In this document: positions 29,990 through 40,147 of the stretch, piece after piece
How positions within the stretch are numbered: the stretch's first letter is position 1
Layout of the letters: each line of letters begins with the position of its first letter
DNA from: Cylindrodendrum hubeiense
Lineage: Eukaryota; Ascomycota; Sordariomycetes; Hypocreales; Nectriaceae
Reading direction: 5' to 3'
NCBI GenBank assembly: GCA_014621425.1
Contig: JAANBB010000149.1
Location: 1 to 64,000, forward strand
DNA: 64,000 nt
Program-made: the position numbers and the translations under genes
The notes under the pieces: generated by a model
The model's input: only the letters and a program-made list of their open reading frames with translations
Database searches by the model: none
Told to the model about the DNA's origin: nothing

Positions 29990-32326
29990 TCAGATCCACC
30001 CAGGTCCCGGGCTTACTGGGCTACCCCAGAACCCATCATACTCCTCCAAACTCAACTCCCGGGTCATATACCCCTGGGCCTCTCGACTAACCACGGAGTC
30101 ATTCCTCTCGCGAAACTTCAACTGTGTGTTCTTGTCAAAGAACTCATCCGCCCAGTCGTCGTTGGACAGAGTATGTCGATGGGCGAGGGACGCACCCCCG
30201 GCGGTTGGCACACCGTACTGGAACCGAGCCAGCACATCGGGTGTGGGCAGCTCAGAGAGCGACGTGCTGAACAGGGGCGGTGGGACTGTCACAACGTTGT
30301 GGATGATGTTGGCAGTGAGGGTGGTGGGTGAGATGCGAGAAGATGTGGGCGAGATGGGCGGCGTCATCTCGTTGGCTTCTGGGTTGGAGCTCAAGGAGTC
30401 TGTGGGATGGTGGCGGCGGAAGGGGGCCGAGTTGGCCGTCATGATGGGTGGTGGGCGATTGTCCTTCCCCTGAGCCTTGGTAGGCCTCTCGAGTTGCTGA
30501 GGGGGGAACCCCTGTTGTCGAGGCGAAGTGTCGTCGTCGCACTTCTGGCACAGTCCCCATGCCTCTGCGACTCCAATATGGCACATCCGACACATCGGGT
30601 CCGATATGCTGTCCTGCCGAACATGGACGGGATCCGATACGTTGTCCAGCCGGGGATTGACGGGGTGAGAGCGGAGAGCATCTTCTGGGCGCGATGGTCG
30701 CCCGCCCATCTCCTTGACGAGCTGCGATCCCTTGCTCAGCGGTGATGGATGCAACGACTTCCGGATCAAGAGCTCGTCTGGGCGTGATGGTCGCCGGGGG
30801 AAGCTCTTCGCCATGCCACCCGAGAGGAGTGGTTCATCCGGGCGAGAGCCGCGTCGAGACCCGGCGCTGCTGGACGCATCATCAGCGTTGGAACCGCGCC
30901 GAGACGAAGACGGGGTCAGGTCCGTCGGCTTGTACGTCCACGGGTTGTCCATGCGCGACGGCCGGCGCACGATAACGGTGTTGATCTTGGGCGCGGAAGG
31001 ATCCGGCGCCGGCAACTTCCAGCTCCACGGGTTGTCCGGGCGCGACGGCCGGCGCATCATGACCATGTTGGCCTTGTAAGCAATGGCTGTAGCCGTGGTC
31101 GATGGCGGCGGCTTGTTCTGGACGTTTGACGGTGGCCGTGACCGTGTCGCCGCGGCTGATGGCGGCCGCGATGACCTTGGTGCTGGAGCTGGAGTCAGAG
31201 CCAGGGCCAGAGGTTGAGGCGGCTCGGCCCAGTTCCACGAGATGTGGCTCTTGTCAGCGCAGGGGCTCCCGCATGGTGATGCGTCGCTGTTGTCGTGGGT
31301 ATTCTCCTTGTTGCAGCAGTAGTGCACGTCCTCATTGTCGCTGTTGATGTTTGCGTCTTCCTTGTCGCTTGAACTGTCGGCCTCCTCGATGAAGGGCAAT
31401 GGTGAGCATGATCTTGATTCGTCACTGCTGCTGTCGCTCATCCTGCTGATGCTCATGCCTCGGAGTTTGGCGGCGTTGGCGGCGTGAATGTGCAAGTCTT
31501 TCGCGTGTGAGTCTATAATGCTTTCCGACAGCTTTTCTTCGAGGTGAAAGGGATCACTCTCTGACAAGTCAAGCTCGTCGACTTCATCGATTTCGTCGAC
31601 TTCGTCGATGTCCTCCACTCCATCAGAGTAGTCGTCGTACTCCGATCCCTCTGCCACATGCGACGGGTCGAAAGAAATTCCAAAAGTCATGGCCGATGCC
31701 CTGTACTCTGACATTCGTGACATCTCGGCCTTGGCTATCATCTCCTGGATTGACAGACCCTGTCTTGGCTCGTCGATTGGCGCCTCGATTGACATCTCGG
31801 CTGGCACCTCGATTGGCATCTCTTCCTCCATGGGCGTCGTTGGTAGTTGTTCTGTTATTGGTGATTGATCCGGCGTTGATAGCTGATCTGTGGGGTGGAC
31901 AATCTTCAAGTCCTTTATTCTGTCTTTTGTTGATGTTGATGCGCGCTTCCCCATGAAGCTCCGGAACTTCAGCTGCTTTGTCCAGCTGGTCTTTTCTGAG
32001 CTTCTCCGCTTGTTCGATTTGCTTAGCGGATTTGAGCTGATCCTCCAGGACGACTCTTCATCCTTCTTTCGAGTCAGAACAGGTGACAACTGAGGTGTGC
32101 GGGTTGTGTCTTCCTCGCTCTTTGGCTGGGGCGGGGGCATGAGGCTCGCCCTGTCTTCACTGCCTCGCCTGCTTGCGGACTGTGAGAAGGGCGCCGGAAT
32201 CTTGGATTGTCTCAACATGTTGAGATATAGATGGAGTAGTTTGTCTTGGGAAAATGCAGAAACAGTTCGTTCACGGCCGACATGGTATACAGCGAACGGC
32301 CATCTTAGATATTCCCGGGGAAGCAT
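29990..32326 (-). CDS. Large disordered protein with RRPSRPD repeats and a zinc ribbon
   Basis: An uninterrupted 778-codon frame. Most of it is Ser/Pro/Arg/Glu-rich and probably disordered. A repeated motif R-R-P-S-R-P/M-D/E (often followed by NPW or ELL) occurs at least five times in the middle, and additional R-R-G-S units lie nearby. RRxS is a basophilic (PKA/AGC) kinase consensus. An acidic tract around EDIDEVDEIDEVDELDL precedes it. Near residue 600 the pattern CRMCHIGVAEAWGLCQKC forms a CxxC-x11-CxxC zinc-ribbon-like knuckle. The C-terminal 60 residues (NDDWADEFFDKNTQLKFRERN and SLEEYDGFWGSPVSPGPGWI) look conserved. The start may instead be the second Met at 32218 (MLRQSKIPAPF). Function unknown. 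Confidence 0.75.
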   Translation of the reverse strand: MLPREYLRWPFAVYHVGRERTVSAFSQDKLLHLYLNMLRQSKIPAPFSQSASRRGSEDRASLMPPPQPKSEEDTTRTPQLSPVLTRKKDEESSWRISSNPLSKSNKRRSSEKTSWTKQLKFRSFMGKRASTSTKDRIKDLKIVHPTDQLSTPDQSPITEQLPTTPMEEEMPIEVPAEMSIEAPIDEPRQGLSIQEMIAKAEMSRMSEYRASAMTFGISFDPSHVAEGSEYDDYSDGVEDIDEVDEIDEVDELDLSESDPFHLEEKLSESIIDSHAKDLHIHAANAAKLRGMSISRMSDSSSDESRSCSPLPFIEEADSSSDKEDANINSDNEDVHYCCNKENTHDNSDASPCGSPCADKSHISWNWAEPPQPLALALTPAPAPRSSRPPSAAATRSRPPSNVQNKPPPSTTATAIAYKANMVMMRRPSRPDNPWSWKLPAPDPSAPKINTVIVRRPSRMDNPWTYKPTDLTPSSSRRGSNADDASSSAGSRRGSRPDEPLLSGGMAKSFPRRPSRPDELLIRKSLHPSPLSKGSQLVKEMGGRPSRPEDALRSHPVNPRLDNVSDPVHVRQDSISDPMCRMCHIGVAEAWGLCQKCDDDTSPRQQGFPPQQLERPTKAQGKDNRPPPIMTANSAPFRRHHPTDSLSSNPEANEMTPPISPTSSRISPTTLTANIIHNVVTVPPPLFSTSLSELPTPDVLARFQYGVPTAGGASLAHRHTLSNDDWADEFFDKNTQLKFRERNDSVVSREAQGYMTRELSLEEYDGFWGSPVSPGPGWI

Positions 32327-32996
32327 GCCAGGGTTCAGAGTTGACGCTGCCCGAACCTAATGCAGGCCATTTGCCCGTTGCGGATCGGATGCGCCGAAGA
32401 TACAGTTTCGGGAATCGACCATCAGACGTGCGTCAGCCGTGTGATTGGCGCGCGGCCGAAGTCTCGCAGATCCGGGGCAAGCCTGAGTGAGACAAGGAAT
32501 GCAGCCTTGAGCCTCACCATGGACGCTTTCGGTGGCACAATCCGTCGCGAGCCTTCAGCCAAGACGCGAGAGACGCGAAAGACTCGTTAGACTCGTTAGG
32601 ACCCTTTCATACTTTGTCCACTTTGGCCAGAACAGGATCAAGCCCCGTCTCCGGCGGCGTATCCCAGATGCAGGTGGCTCTAATTCATTTTCGACCGTAG
32701 ATCACCGCCTCCTCCCGGTTACCCGTCCCCGCCTGCGCTTGTCCTGATGGCTGAAGCTCTCCGCGGGAATGCTCTATCTCAGTCTAGACCCAGCTGTCAA
32801 AATGTCGCCATGCTCGATATCTACAAGTGTCGCTCCGGATTCGTCCCGCCATTGTGCTGAGCTTAAGCCGCCTCCACACCTGCGGTCCATTTGCTCCTCC
32901 CTTTGTTTCCATTTGTCTCCCCCTGTCTCCCCCTGTCTCTTCTTGTCTCGACAAGACTCTCCCTGTCTCGCCCAAACCCTCTGTGCATCCCTTTGT
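32327..32996. other. Intergenic region with a pyrimidine tandem repeat
   Basis: 670 bp between two minus-strand genes. It contains a 10-bp tandem unit GTCTCCCCCT (32915-32934, two perfect copies, then degenerate copies to about 32950) just downstream of the cotransporter stop. No gene recognised. Confidence 0.45.
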
Positions 32997-35900
32997 CTAC
33001 AAACTCACCGTCACTGTCATGTTGTTGCTCAGCACCATTAGCGTCGGCGGCATTTCATTGCACAGCACCTCCACATCCGAGAGGTAGCGTATTGTGGCCA
33101 TTTCGTCTAGACTAGTGCCCTCCGATGGGATCGGGAGGGTACTAAGCAGTACTGCCGTGTCTTTAGAGTGCTGCCGCATCAACTCGTTGAGGATTAGGTG
33201 CTGGGCCCGACTCGGGAGCTCGTTGAACGAGAGGTCTACCCCTTGGCCCGAACATGGCGTGGCTGATTCTCCACCATCCTCCATCCTAGAATCCAACGCA
33301 TATCTTTCTAGCATCTCGGGCATAGGGAGCCGAACATCGCCCTGGCTAAAGTTTGTTGCCTGCGAGTTCTGCCGTGAATGGTGTCTCGACTGCCCTGCTG
33401 AGCGTGGAGGGTGGATTGGCTGCTCAGCAAAAGTTATTGTTCTGCCCTCCTCCTCGCCAATCGCGACTCGTGTCTCTGGCGTGGGGCGGCTTGAGAATTT
33501 GCCCAGCGATGATTGTCGTGAGAATGCGGGCCGCTCCGCTTTTGGAGTTTCTGAAATGATATCTGACGGTGCGAAGCTCATCTTGGATCCTTCCGCCTCA
33601 GTAATAATATTCGTCTCTGGGAGAGGTCGAACCGAGAACCGCACTGAAGATGACTGCCGAGACAAGTTGGGTCTCCCCGGTGTGGTCGTACCGTCCCGGA
33701 GGGGACGCACCGTGTCTTCCCTCGACGGGCTGATCTGACGTGAACGGTTTGGTCTGGAGGGGGGCCCACGAGTATCTCCCGAGCCCAAGCAAGGGAATAC
33801 CTCCAGTTCATCGTTTGCGATTCTGGCATCTCCTTCAGTGACTCTCTGCATCGAGCGGGAAGCCAAGTTTTGTTCAGAAGGCATTCCCCGCCCACTTGCC
33901 GTCCCGATTTGGGACGTCGAGATTGTTCCATAAGAAGCAGCAGATGCGACTCCTTCCGTGTTGGGTGTCTGGGCCCTAACATGCTGTCCCCAGATGTTCG
34001 CCGCAGCTCGTTGTCCAAGACCACCATGGTTGTGACGGCCTCTTGATCCCAAAAGGGGCTGCTTCACGGATTCAGTAGGGCCAATATCATCCTCATCTAT
34101 AGGAGCCTCAAAACCGTAAGCCCTCTCCTCATCCGAATCAGCGGAAGAAGCGCCTTCCATTTCGGACTCATCGTCGCTTGTCAAGTCTTCTAGTGCATCA
34201 TCATGGAGGTGATGAGTGTGAATTCCCATATTCACTCCCATCTTCGACAGAACTCCGATCGGGGGTTTCCTGGGCATCTCTAAAACATCTACCATACTTG
34301 CACGGCGACGGTGATAATTCTCGTCGTGGGGATTGTAGATACCTGGACGCCCAGACGTGGAATCGAAGATGTGAGCAAGCTGATTCGCTTCCTGGGCTGG
34401 GGTCATGTTGTCCGGTTGTCCTCGATACATCTGAAGATCGTCCCACCATTCTTCTTCTTTGAGGGTATCGTTGACCACAATTTCCCAGTCAATATCGCAG
34501 CTGACACCATGAATAATAAGCTCGTAGGTATTAAGATCGCCCGATGTCAGACAAAATACTTTGACTTCGGCGTCGATCCTCAGTTTCTCCAAAAGGGCCA
34601 TGACTCGCGCATGTTCTTCCTGGACTTCATTCTCATACTCAACAAAAACCATGACTCTCAGTGAGTATGCTTGTCTCCATGCATGGACGCTGTGCAAGAT
34701 GTGACCTAGCTGGAGAATAAGGGTATCTGCGATCATGAGCTAGTGCACGATGGATTCAGACTTTCAGGTACTTACATGTATCAAAATTTGTCGTTAGTAA
34801 ATTCTTGCCGTCAGCTGCAACCTCTGCCGACATCTGGATCGGCCATAGATCGATGTATTTCTTGTGATTGGTCCCATCTTTTCTCGGGGTCTCGAGCTTG
34901 TCGAAGCCACATCCCACAGCCACATTGAGTTTGCACTTGAGGGCTAGATCTTCTAGGATAGTAAGATACTGAGTGGGAGACATCATTTCCTCGGTTCGGA
35001 TGACGTCGGTGGGAAGGATGCCTTCCAACAACCGAGCAGAAGTATCGCCACGGCGCCGTGGCGCCTTGCCTCCAGATTTCGGCGGCCTTCGCATTTGCAC
35101 AGTCGGAGACACAGGAACGTCGGGCACCGGAACCTCGAGTTCGACTTCCGCAGCTCATCCATGTTGTAGAAACCAAGGACGGCAATGTTGGGGCGCATTC
35201 CACCCAAGCCGGCGGATAAGATCAGGTTTCGAATACCCCAGTTAATTGTTGGGGACATGGTCAGCTGCACAAATGCCTTGATCTTAGAGAACTCGGAGAT
35301 GTAGTTTGTCCACGCGTGCTGCTGGAGTCTCGCTTCGTGAACACCAGAATCAAAGTCGTCCGTCACGATAACATGGCCAAGGATATACAACGATCCTTTC
35401 TTCAACGAGTTGCAGAATTGAATCAGTCTTGTCTGACGCCGGGGGTTGTTGATAAGAAGAATGATGTGCGGACGCCAAAATTTGATGTGTTCGGGCCTGA
35501 GTCGCAGCAGATACTTTCTAACCTGATGATAAATCAGGTTTTGAGACACATCACCCCAGCGCTTTGGTGGACTGAGGTAATGGATGAGCAGAAAAAGGAG
35601 GACGAGCACTGAGATGGCAATGGCAGCGTAGGTTTCGTCGATGAAGAACATGGCTACAGCAGAAAGAAGGCCAGCTAGTAAGGCCGATTGCCAGGTGAAG
35701 AACTTGAAGCTCGGTCGAAAATTCGGAGCCGATCCGATTTTGAGCAAGAAGCAGGCAAGATTCATGACGAAAAATGTCATCTGTGTCACATCAGTTAGCC
35801 TTCACCCGGAAACTAAGTAGAATTCTAGGTATGCTGAATGAAGTCTCCTTACCTGATAGCCCATCGAGATGAAGGTGGCGATCTGGTTGAGATCCGCGAG

Positions 35901-37212
35901 AAGAGCAACCTGAGCGATAGCATACGTCAGAAGTAAGGCAAACATGGGTTCGTCTCCATGTTTCGTCCCTCTTCCAAAAATTGAGAGTCCTGGTAGAAGC
36001 TTGTCCCTCGCAAAGGCCTGAAAAAGCTTGGCGGAACCGATGAGACCCATGAGAGCCGAGAAGAAGGTCACAGCGCACTCTCCGGCCAGGATGACAGGTT
36101 GGGATAGGTTGACGAGGGAAATAGCATTCGGGTTCGTCAGAAAGGATGTACGGGTAGTGCTTGCGGCGAGAGAGAGGATCACGATGAAGTACGCAACAAA
36201 GGTAGTTAGCATGGCCCAGAGAGTGCCGTTTGGGATCGATTTGCTGGGGTCCTTCAAGTCTCCAGACATGGACGCGCCAGCAAAGATTCCCGATGTTGCG
36301 CTAGAGAATTGTCAGTACATATTTCATAAGGTGACTTAATGTATGATTTAGCATACGGAAAAAGAATGCCAAAGAGGTCACGGAAGGTGGCGAGACCCTT
36401 GTATTCCGGGCTGGTGAAATGAGGAAGAAAGTTGTCAGCCAGGGTATTAAAGCTAGGGCCGGTAAAATGAATGCCCAGGGTCTCGTCATGGAAGGGCTGC
36501 TTGAAGATTGCGGAGATCGGTATACTGATGATGGCGAGACTCAAGACAGCGAGTAAGGCATTGGAGGCCTTGGAGAACGTAGCTGATCCCAAGAAGCACA
36601 AGCCCGTGCAGAGAATGAGAGCAGCTGTTTGGAGGCCATAACTCGTCCAATGCCCTTCAGGAAACGCCGGTCCCATGTTGAGACGGATGCAGTCGATGAG
36701 ACCGACGACATTCATGGAGGCGTTCAAGACCTGGGCGAGGAAGAAGAGGATACCGATCGAGCCTCCAAATTCGGGGCCAAGGGAGCGGGATATGAGGTAG
36801 TAGGCACCACCCCCTTTGACCTCGCCGTTGGAGGCGATGGCAGATAAGGAGAGGGTCGTTAATAAATCGATGCTATACGCAATGACGAGCAGACCTATGA
36901 TGGCGTTGTTAGCTTAACCCTATCTACCCCAAACATCGCGGGGTTGCATCTGGAAATACTCTTACCGAATATGCCCATGAAGCCAACCTGCCCGAGAATG
37001 AGGCCGAACCGCAAGAACATCAAAATGCTCATGATATTGAGGAAAACGGGGATGTAGACTCCAGACAGGGTGCCGAGCTTGTTGTTATCCCGATGTTCAC
37101 TCATCGCAGCGGACGGTCTCCTATCGCCGCCGCCAACATCACCGTGGCTGCCATCTGGACCTCGTCCTTGTCCATGGCCGCCCTTTCCGTCGTGAAGTTG
37201 CTGCTTCGTCAT
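32997..37212 (-). CDS. Cation-chloride (K-Cl) cotransporter, SLC12/Vhc1-like, with apparent frameshift
   Basis: Electroneutral K+/Cl- cotransporter; the yeast homologue Vhc1 acts at the vacuole. Five to six exons would give about 1,320 residues. Membrane signatures are visible: LGTLSGVYIPVFLNIMSI at TM1, GGAYYLISRSLGPEFGGSIG at TM2-3, then FAGASMSGDLKDPSKSIPNGTLWA, and FFVMNLACFLLKIG near the last helices. The cytosolic domain begins with YHQVRKYLLRLRPEHIKFWRP and GGMRPNIAVLGFYNMDELRKS. Directly after that, near 35142, the frame changes to one reading ELEVPVPDVPVSP, with no room for an intron. One extra base there makes the exon 34776-35780 fit the phases of both flanking introns. The last exon (32997-34726) carries a long disordered Ser/Arg-rich insert and ends MVLSNNMTVTVSL. 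Sequencing error or a recent inactivating deletion are both possible. Confidence 0.88.
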
Positions 37213-39470
37213 ACTGAGGGTTGGAATGGCCCCCGGCCGGTGGGACTGCTCGTCACAGGCAGCAGTGGAGAGATAAAAACATTGAGAGCGGACAAGAGCA
37301 AGCACCTGACGCAAGAAAAAGCACGTTGGAGGACGAGAGGAGGGATGAAAACGAGGAGTTGAGCATGTATTATCGGCATTGAGGAACGGACGAAGCTAAG
37401 GGAGGCGATGTGCCTTCATATTGGAGCGGAGCGACGGTAAGGCGCAAGGCGGAAAGCGGAAAGACACGCGCCGCCTTTGGCGCAGGCGTAAATCCGTGAG
37501 CTTTGACGCTGGCTCCTATCCTAGCTTGGATAGGCAAGTTAGCCAGGTTAGCTACCAGACAGAGCGATTTGCGTTACTCATACGATGCGAGGCGAGAAGA
37601 TCATCACTTGCGCTACTAGGCCACACGTTTGGTGTTCCCAGATGCGCTTGGCCACCGAGAACCAAGCCAACCACAGCGCTCTGTGACGCATCCCTCTACG
37701 TCGTTGGGCATCCCCGAATGCTCGAATCTGGCGGTAGGGGCCCATTCTCCGCCGAATTCCAGCCCGCCACATGCCTGCCCTGAGACCAGGGACCAGGGTA
37801 TCCAACGTCGCATAGAACTGGTATTTGTGCAACCCCGCGTCCAAAAGTACAGCTCCCACTGTCCGGTGGAACTCGCAGCCACATCTCACCTCTCACCTTG
37901 CGGCTGGGCACCGCAGTAGACCGCTTGTCAGCAGCTAGAGCGGGACAAAGCAAAGAGCGGAGAGCGGAGAGCAGATGGCGAAGAGCACATGCCACCTATG
38001 GCGCCGTGAACCGCCGAGCTCTGTGGCTCGCTGGCTCCCTGCTCAGGCGGGTCCTTGTGCGGTCATCCGTCATCGGTGCGCTCGCACGCGCTGGGGGATC
38101 GCTGGGGTTGGACTGCGAAATGACGTATGCCCTGGCTGGGCAGGCAGTGGAGAGACCCATGCCATGTCTGTCCTGCACAAAGGAATATGTGCGTGCGATA
38201 TCATCACACCGGACGCAGGAAACTCTGGCCAGGGCTGGTTTTGCGATGATAAGCGAGAAATATAGGCCTCAAAGTTGGATGAGTCGCAGCATGGATGCAT
38301 CACGTCTTGCGTGCCGGTTATGAGGCGCTGACCCAGGGACGGTGCGGGCATAGACTTGCCTTGCAGAAGCGTCGCATGCTTCTGTGCAGCTCCGGGGCCT
38401 CGGATCAACATCCACGCCTCGTGTGAATGTTGTCAAGTCGCCTCGAGAATGAGACATATCAACTCGGTACGAGTAAGTGAGACGCGGCGTGATGCCCCCC
38501 ACGACTGGTTGTGTGTTCCAGTGCAGATGATGTGTGGCATCCATGCCTTGCCGCCTCACCACCCAGTCCCCGGCCAGCGACATATCACCCCCCCTGTCCG
38601 CAGGGACTCATGTCCTTGAGCCGCTGTGCCGGGGTGTTACACCAATACCAGACTTGGTAAATGGCTTCCTGGGCTCGGTTCTTCTCCGTATTCCGTAAGC
38701 TTAGTTCGGTTAATAAAGACAGAAGTGAGACGCGCCAGACGCAGTGCTTCCGGAGAATTATTGGTGAGCAAGTCAAAATGTCAAATCGGTCCTCGGGTCG
38801 GTCGGTGGGTTTGGTTGTTCGGTGCTCAGACTCGAAGCGATGGTCCCGTTGCAATGGACACGGCGAGCCCGACAACAGGTACCGCCCAGGTATCCGGTGT
38901 CACGACAGCCTAATCGATACGCCATTGAGATAATCCTACCTCCTCTGGACATTGCATTCGATCCTGTGCATTTTCGTTTCATCGCGTGCTTTGCTGGCCC
39001 GACTGACTCATCATGAATATATTTCCTCATCACCAACGATTTGTTCCATCCGTCCAGCGCCACCCGAGCTGATGGGAGGGATGGAGCTCTCTGCCGGCTG
39101 CCCTGGCCCTCAGGCTTCGTTGTTTTGTGGACCGCGGCCGGCTTGCATGGGGGGCTTTGGGCTGGTCGGGGTTTTGCACGCGGCCTCGATCACGCTCTAA
39201 CCCGTGCGTGGTAGTGTGCAGTGGAGCGCCCAAACAACGCTTCGGAGAGCTTGGACGAAGGTGAAGCTTAGCCGTCGAGTTAGCCATCGAGTAATCCGCC
39301 CAATGCATGTGGATGGATGTCGCTGTGGATGTCGCTGGGTGGTGTCGGGCCCTTGACGACCACCGAGACGAAGCGGAGGCTGCGTCTTGGGCGGGCTCTG
39401 CAGCACGCAACTTCAGGTACCCTGCTAGTACCCACAGTGCCTGAGGCCTAGCTATTAGCACCCGCAGCTA

Positions 39471-39495
39471 GGTACAGTAGGGTACAGTAGGGTAC
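39471..39495. repeat. 10-bp tandem repeat
   Basis: Unit GGTACAGTAG occurs twice perfectly (39471-39490) and then as a partial third copy (GGTAC). Confidence 0.8.
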
Positions 39496-39721
39496 GGACC
39501 TAAGACGCAGGCCACGGCACAGCGCTGTAGTGTGCACCCACGGGCTACAGGCACTGTACAGCAGGCAGGCCCGGGGCATCTCGCAGCGGGCTGGCTGACC
39601 CCAAGACCCTGGGCGGGCTGGGCTAGTCACCAGACCAACCCTGACGTGGGAACTCGAGCCGCAGCGCGCGTGCGCCCCCAGGCTCTCTCCGGCGGCGGCG
39701 TCCCCAGAAGGCCCCTGTCTG

Positions 39722-39759
39722 CACCCACTGAACCCACTGCACCCACTGCACCCACCTGC
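39722..39759. repeat. 9-bp minisatellite (CACCCACTG-type)
   Basis: Four consecutive near-identical units of the CACCCACTG type, one with AA replacing the first two bases and the last imperfect. Related CACCCAGTCACTCT fragments follow to about 39,812. It lies about 400 bp upstream of the vacuolar transporter start. Confidence 0.75.
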
Positions 39760-40147
39760 TTCTGCACCCAGTCACTCTGAACCCAGTCGAAAATCCACCC
39801 ACCAGTCACTCTCGCTGCAGCTGCCCGTTCACTTGGCTGCCTTTATCTCACCTCTCCCCTCCGGCCGCCCCAGGAATCCTCCACTCCTCCAACCACAAGC
39901 TTCCTCTCCCACACGCCTCAATTGGTTCCGTCATCTGAGCCTCCATCTCGCTGCCGGCTCTCTCGTCCTCGCGATCCGTCTCCGCCGTCATTTCATTCCT
40001 GTTTCCCCTTGTTCCATCTCTCGCAGCATCCATCTGTCCTGTGCCTGGTTGTCGCGCCTCGCTTGCTTGGTCGCCCTTGCACCGACCTCCGCCCTCGATT
40101 GAGTGAAGCGATGCGATAAGGTCTTCTCGGCCACAACAACGCCCAAC

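Larger units (their letters stand above)
37213..40147. other. Long divergent intergenic region
   Basis: 2.9 kb between the starts of the cotransporter (-) and the vacuolar amino-acid transporter (+). G/C-rich overlapping open frames occur on both strands without protein motifs. Simple repeats are present at 39471-39495 and 39722-39759 (listed separately). The last few hundred bases before 40148 are C/T-rich, as expected for a strong fungal promoter and leader. Confidence 0.45.

Noticed and set aside
37574..39200. Several 60-140 codon open frames in the long intergenic region
   Set aside because: G/C-rich overlapping frames in all directions without motifs or consistent composition.
39722..39812. 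Possible CRISPR-like or structured array of CACCCACTG units
   Set aside because: Units are adjacent without spacers and diverge quickly; an ordinary minisatellite.
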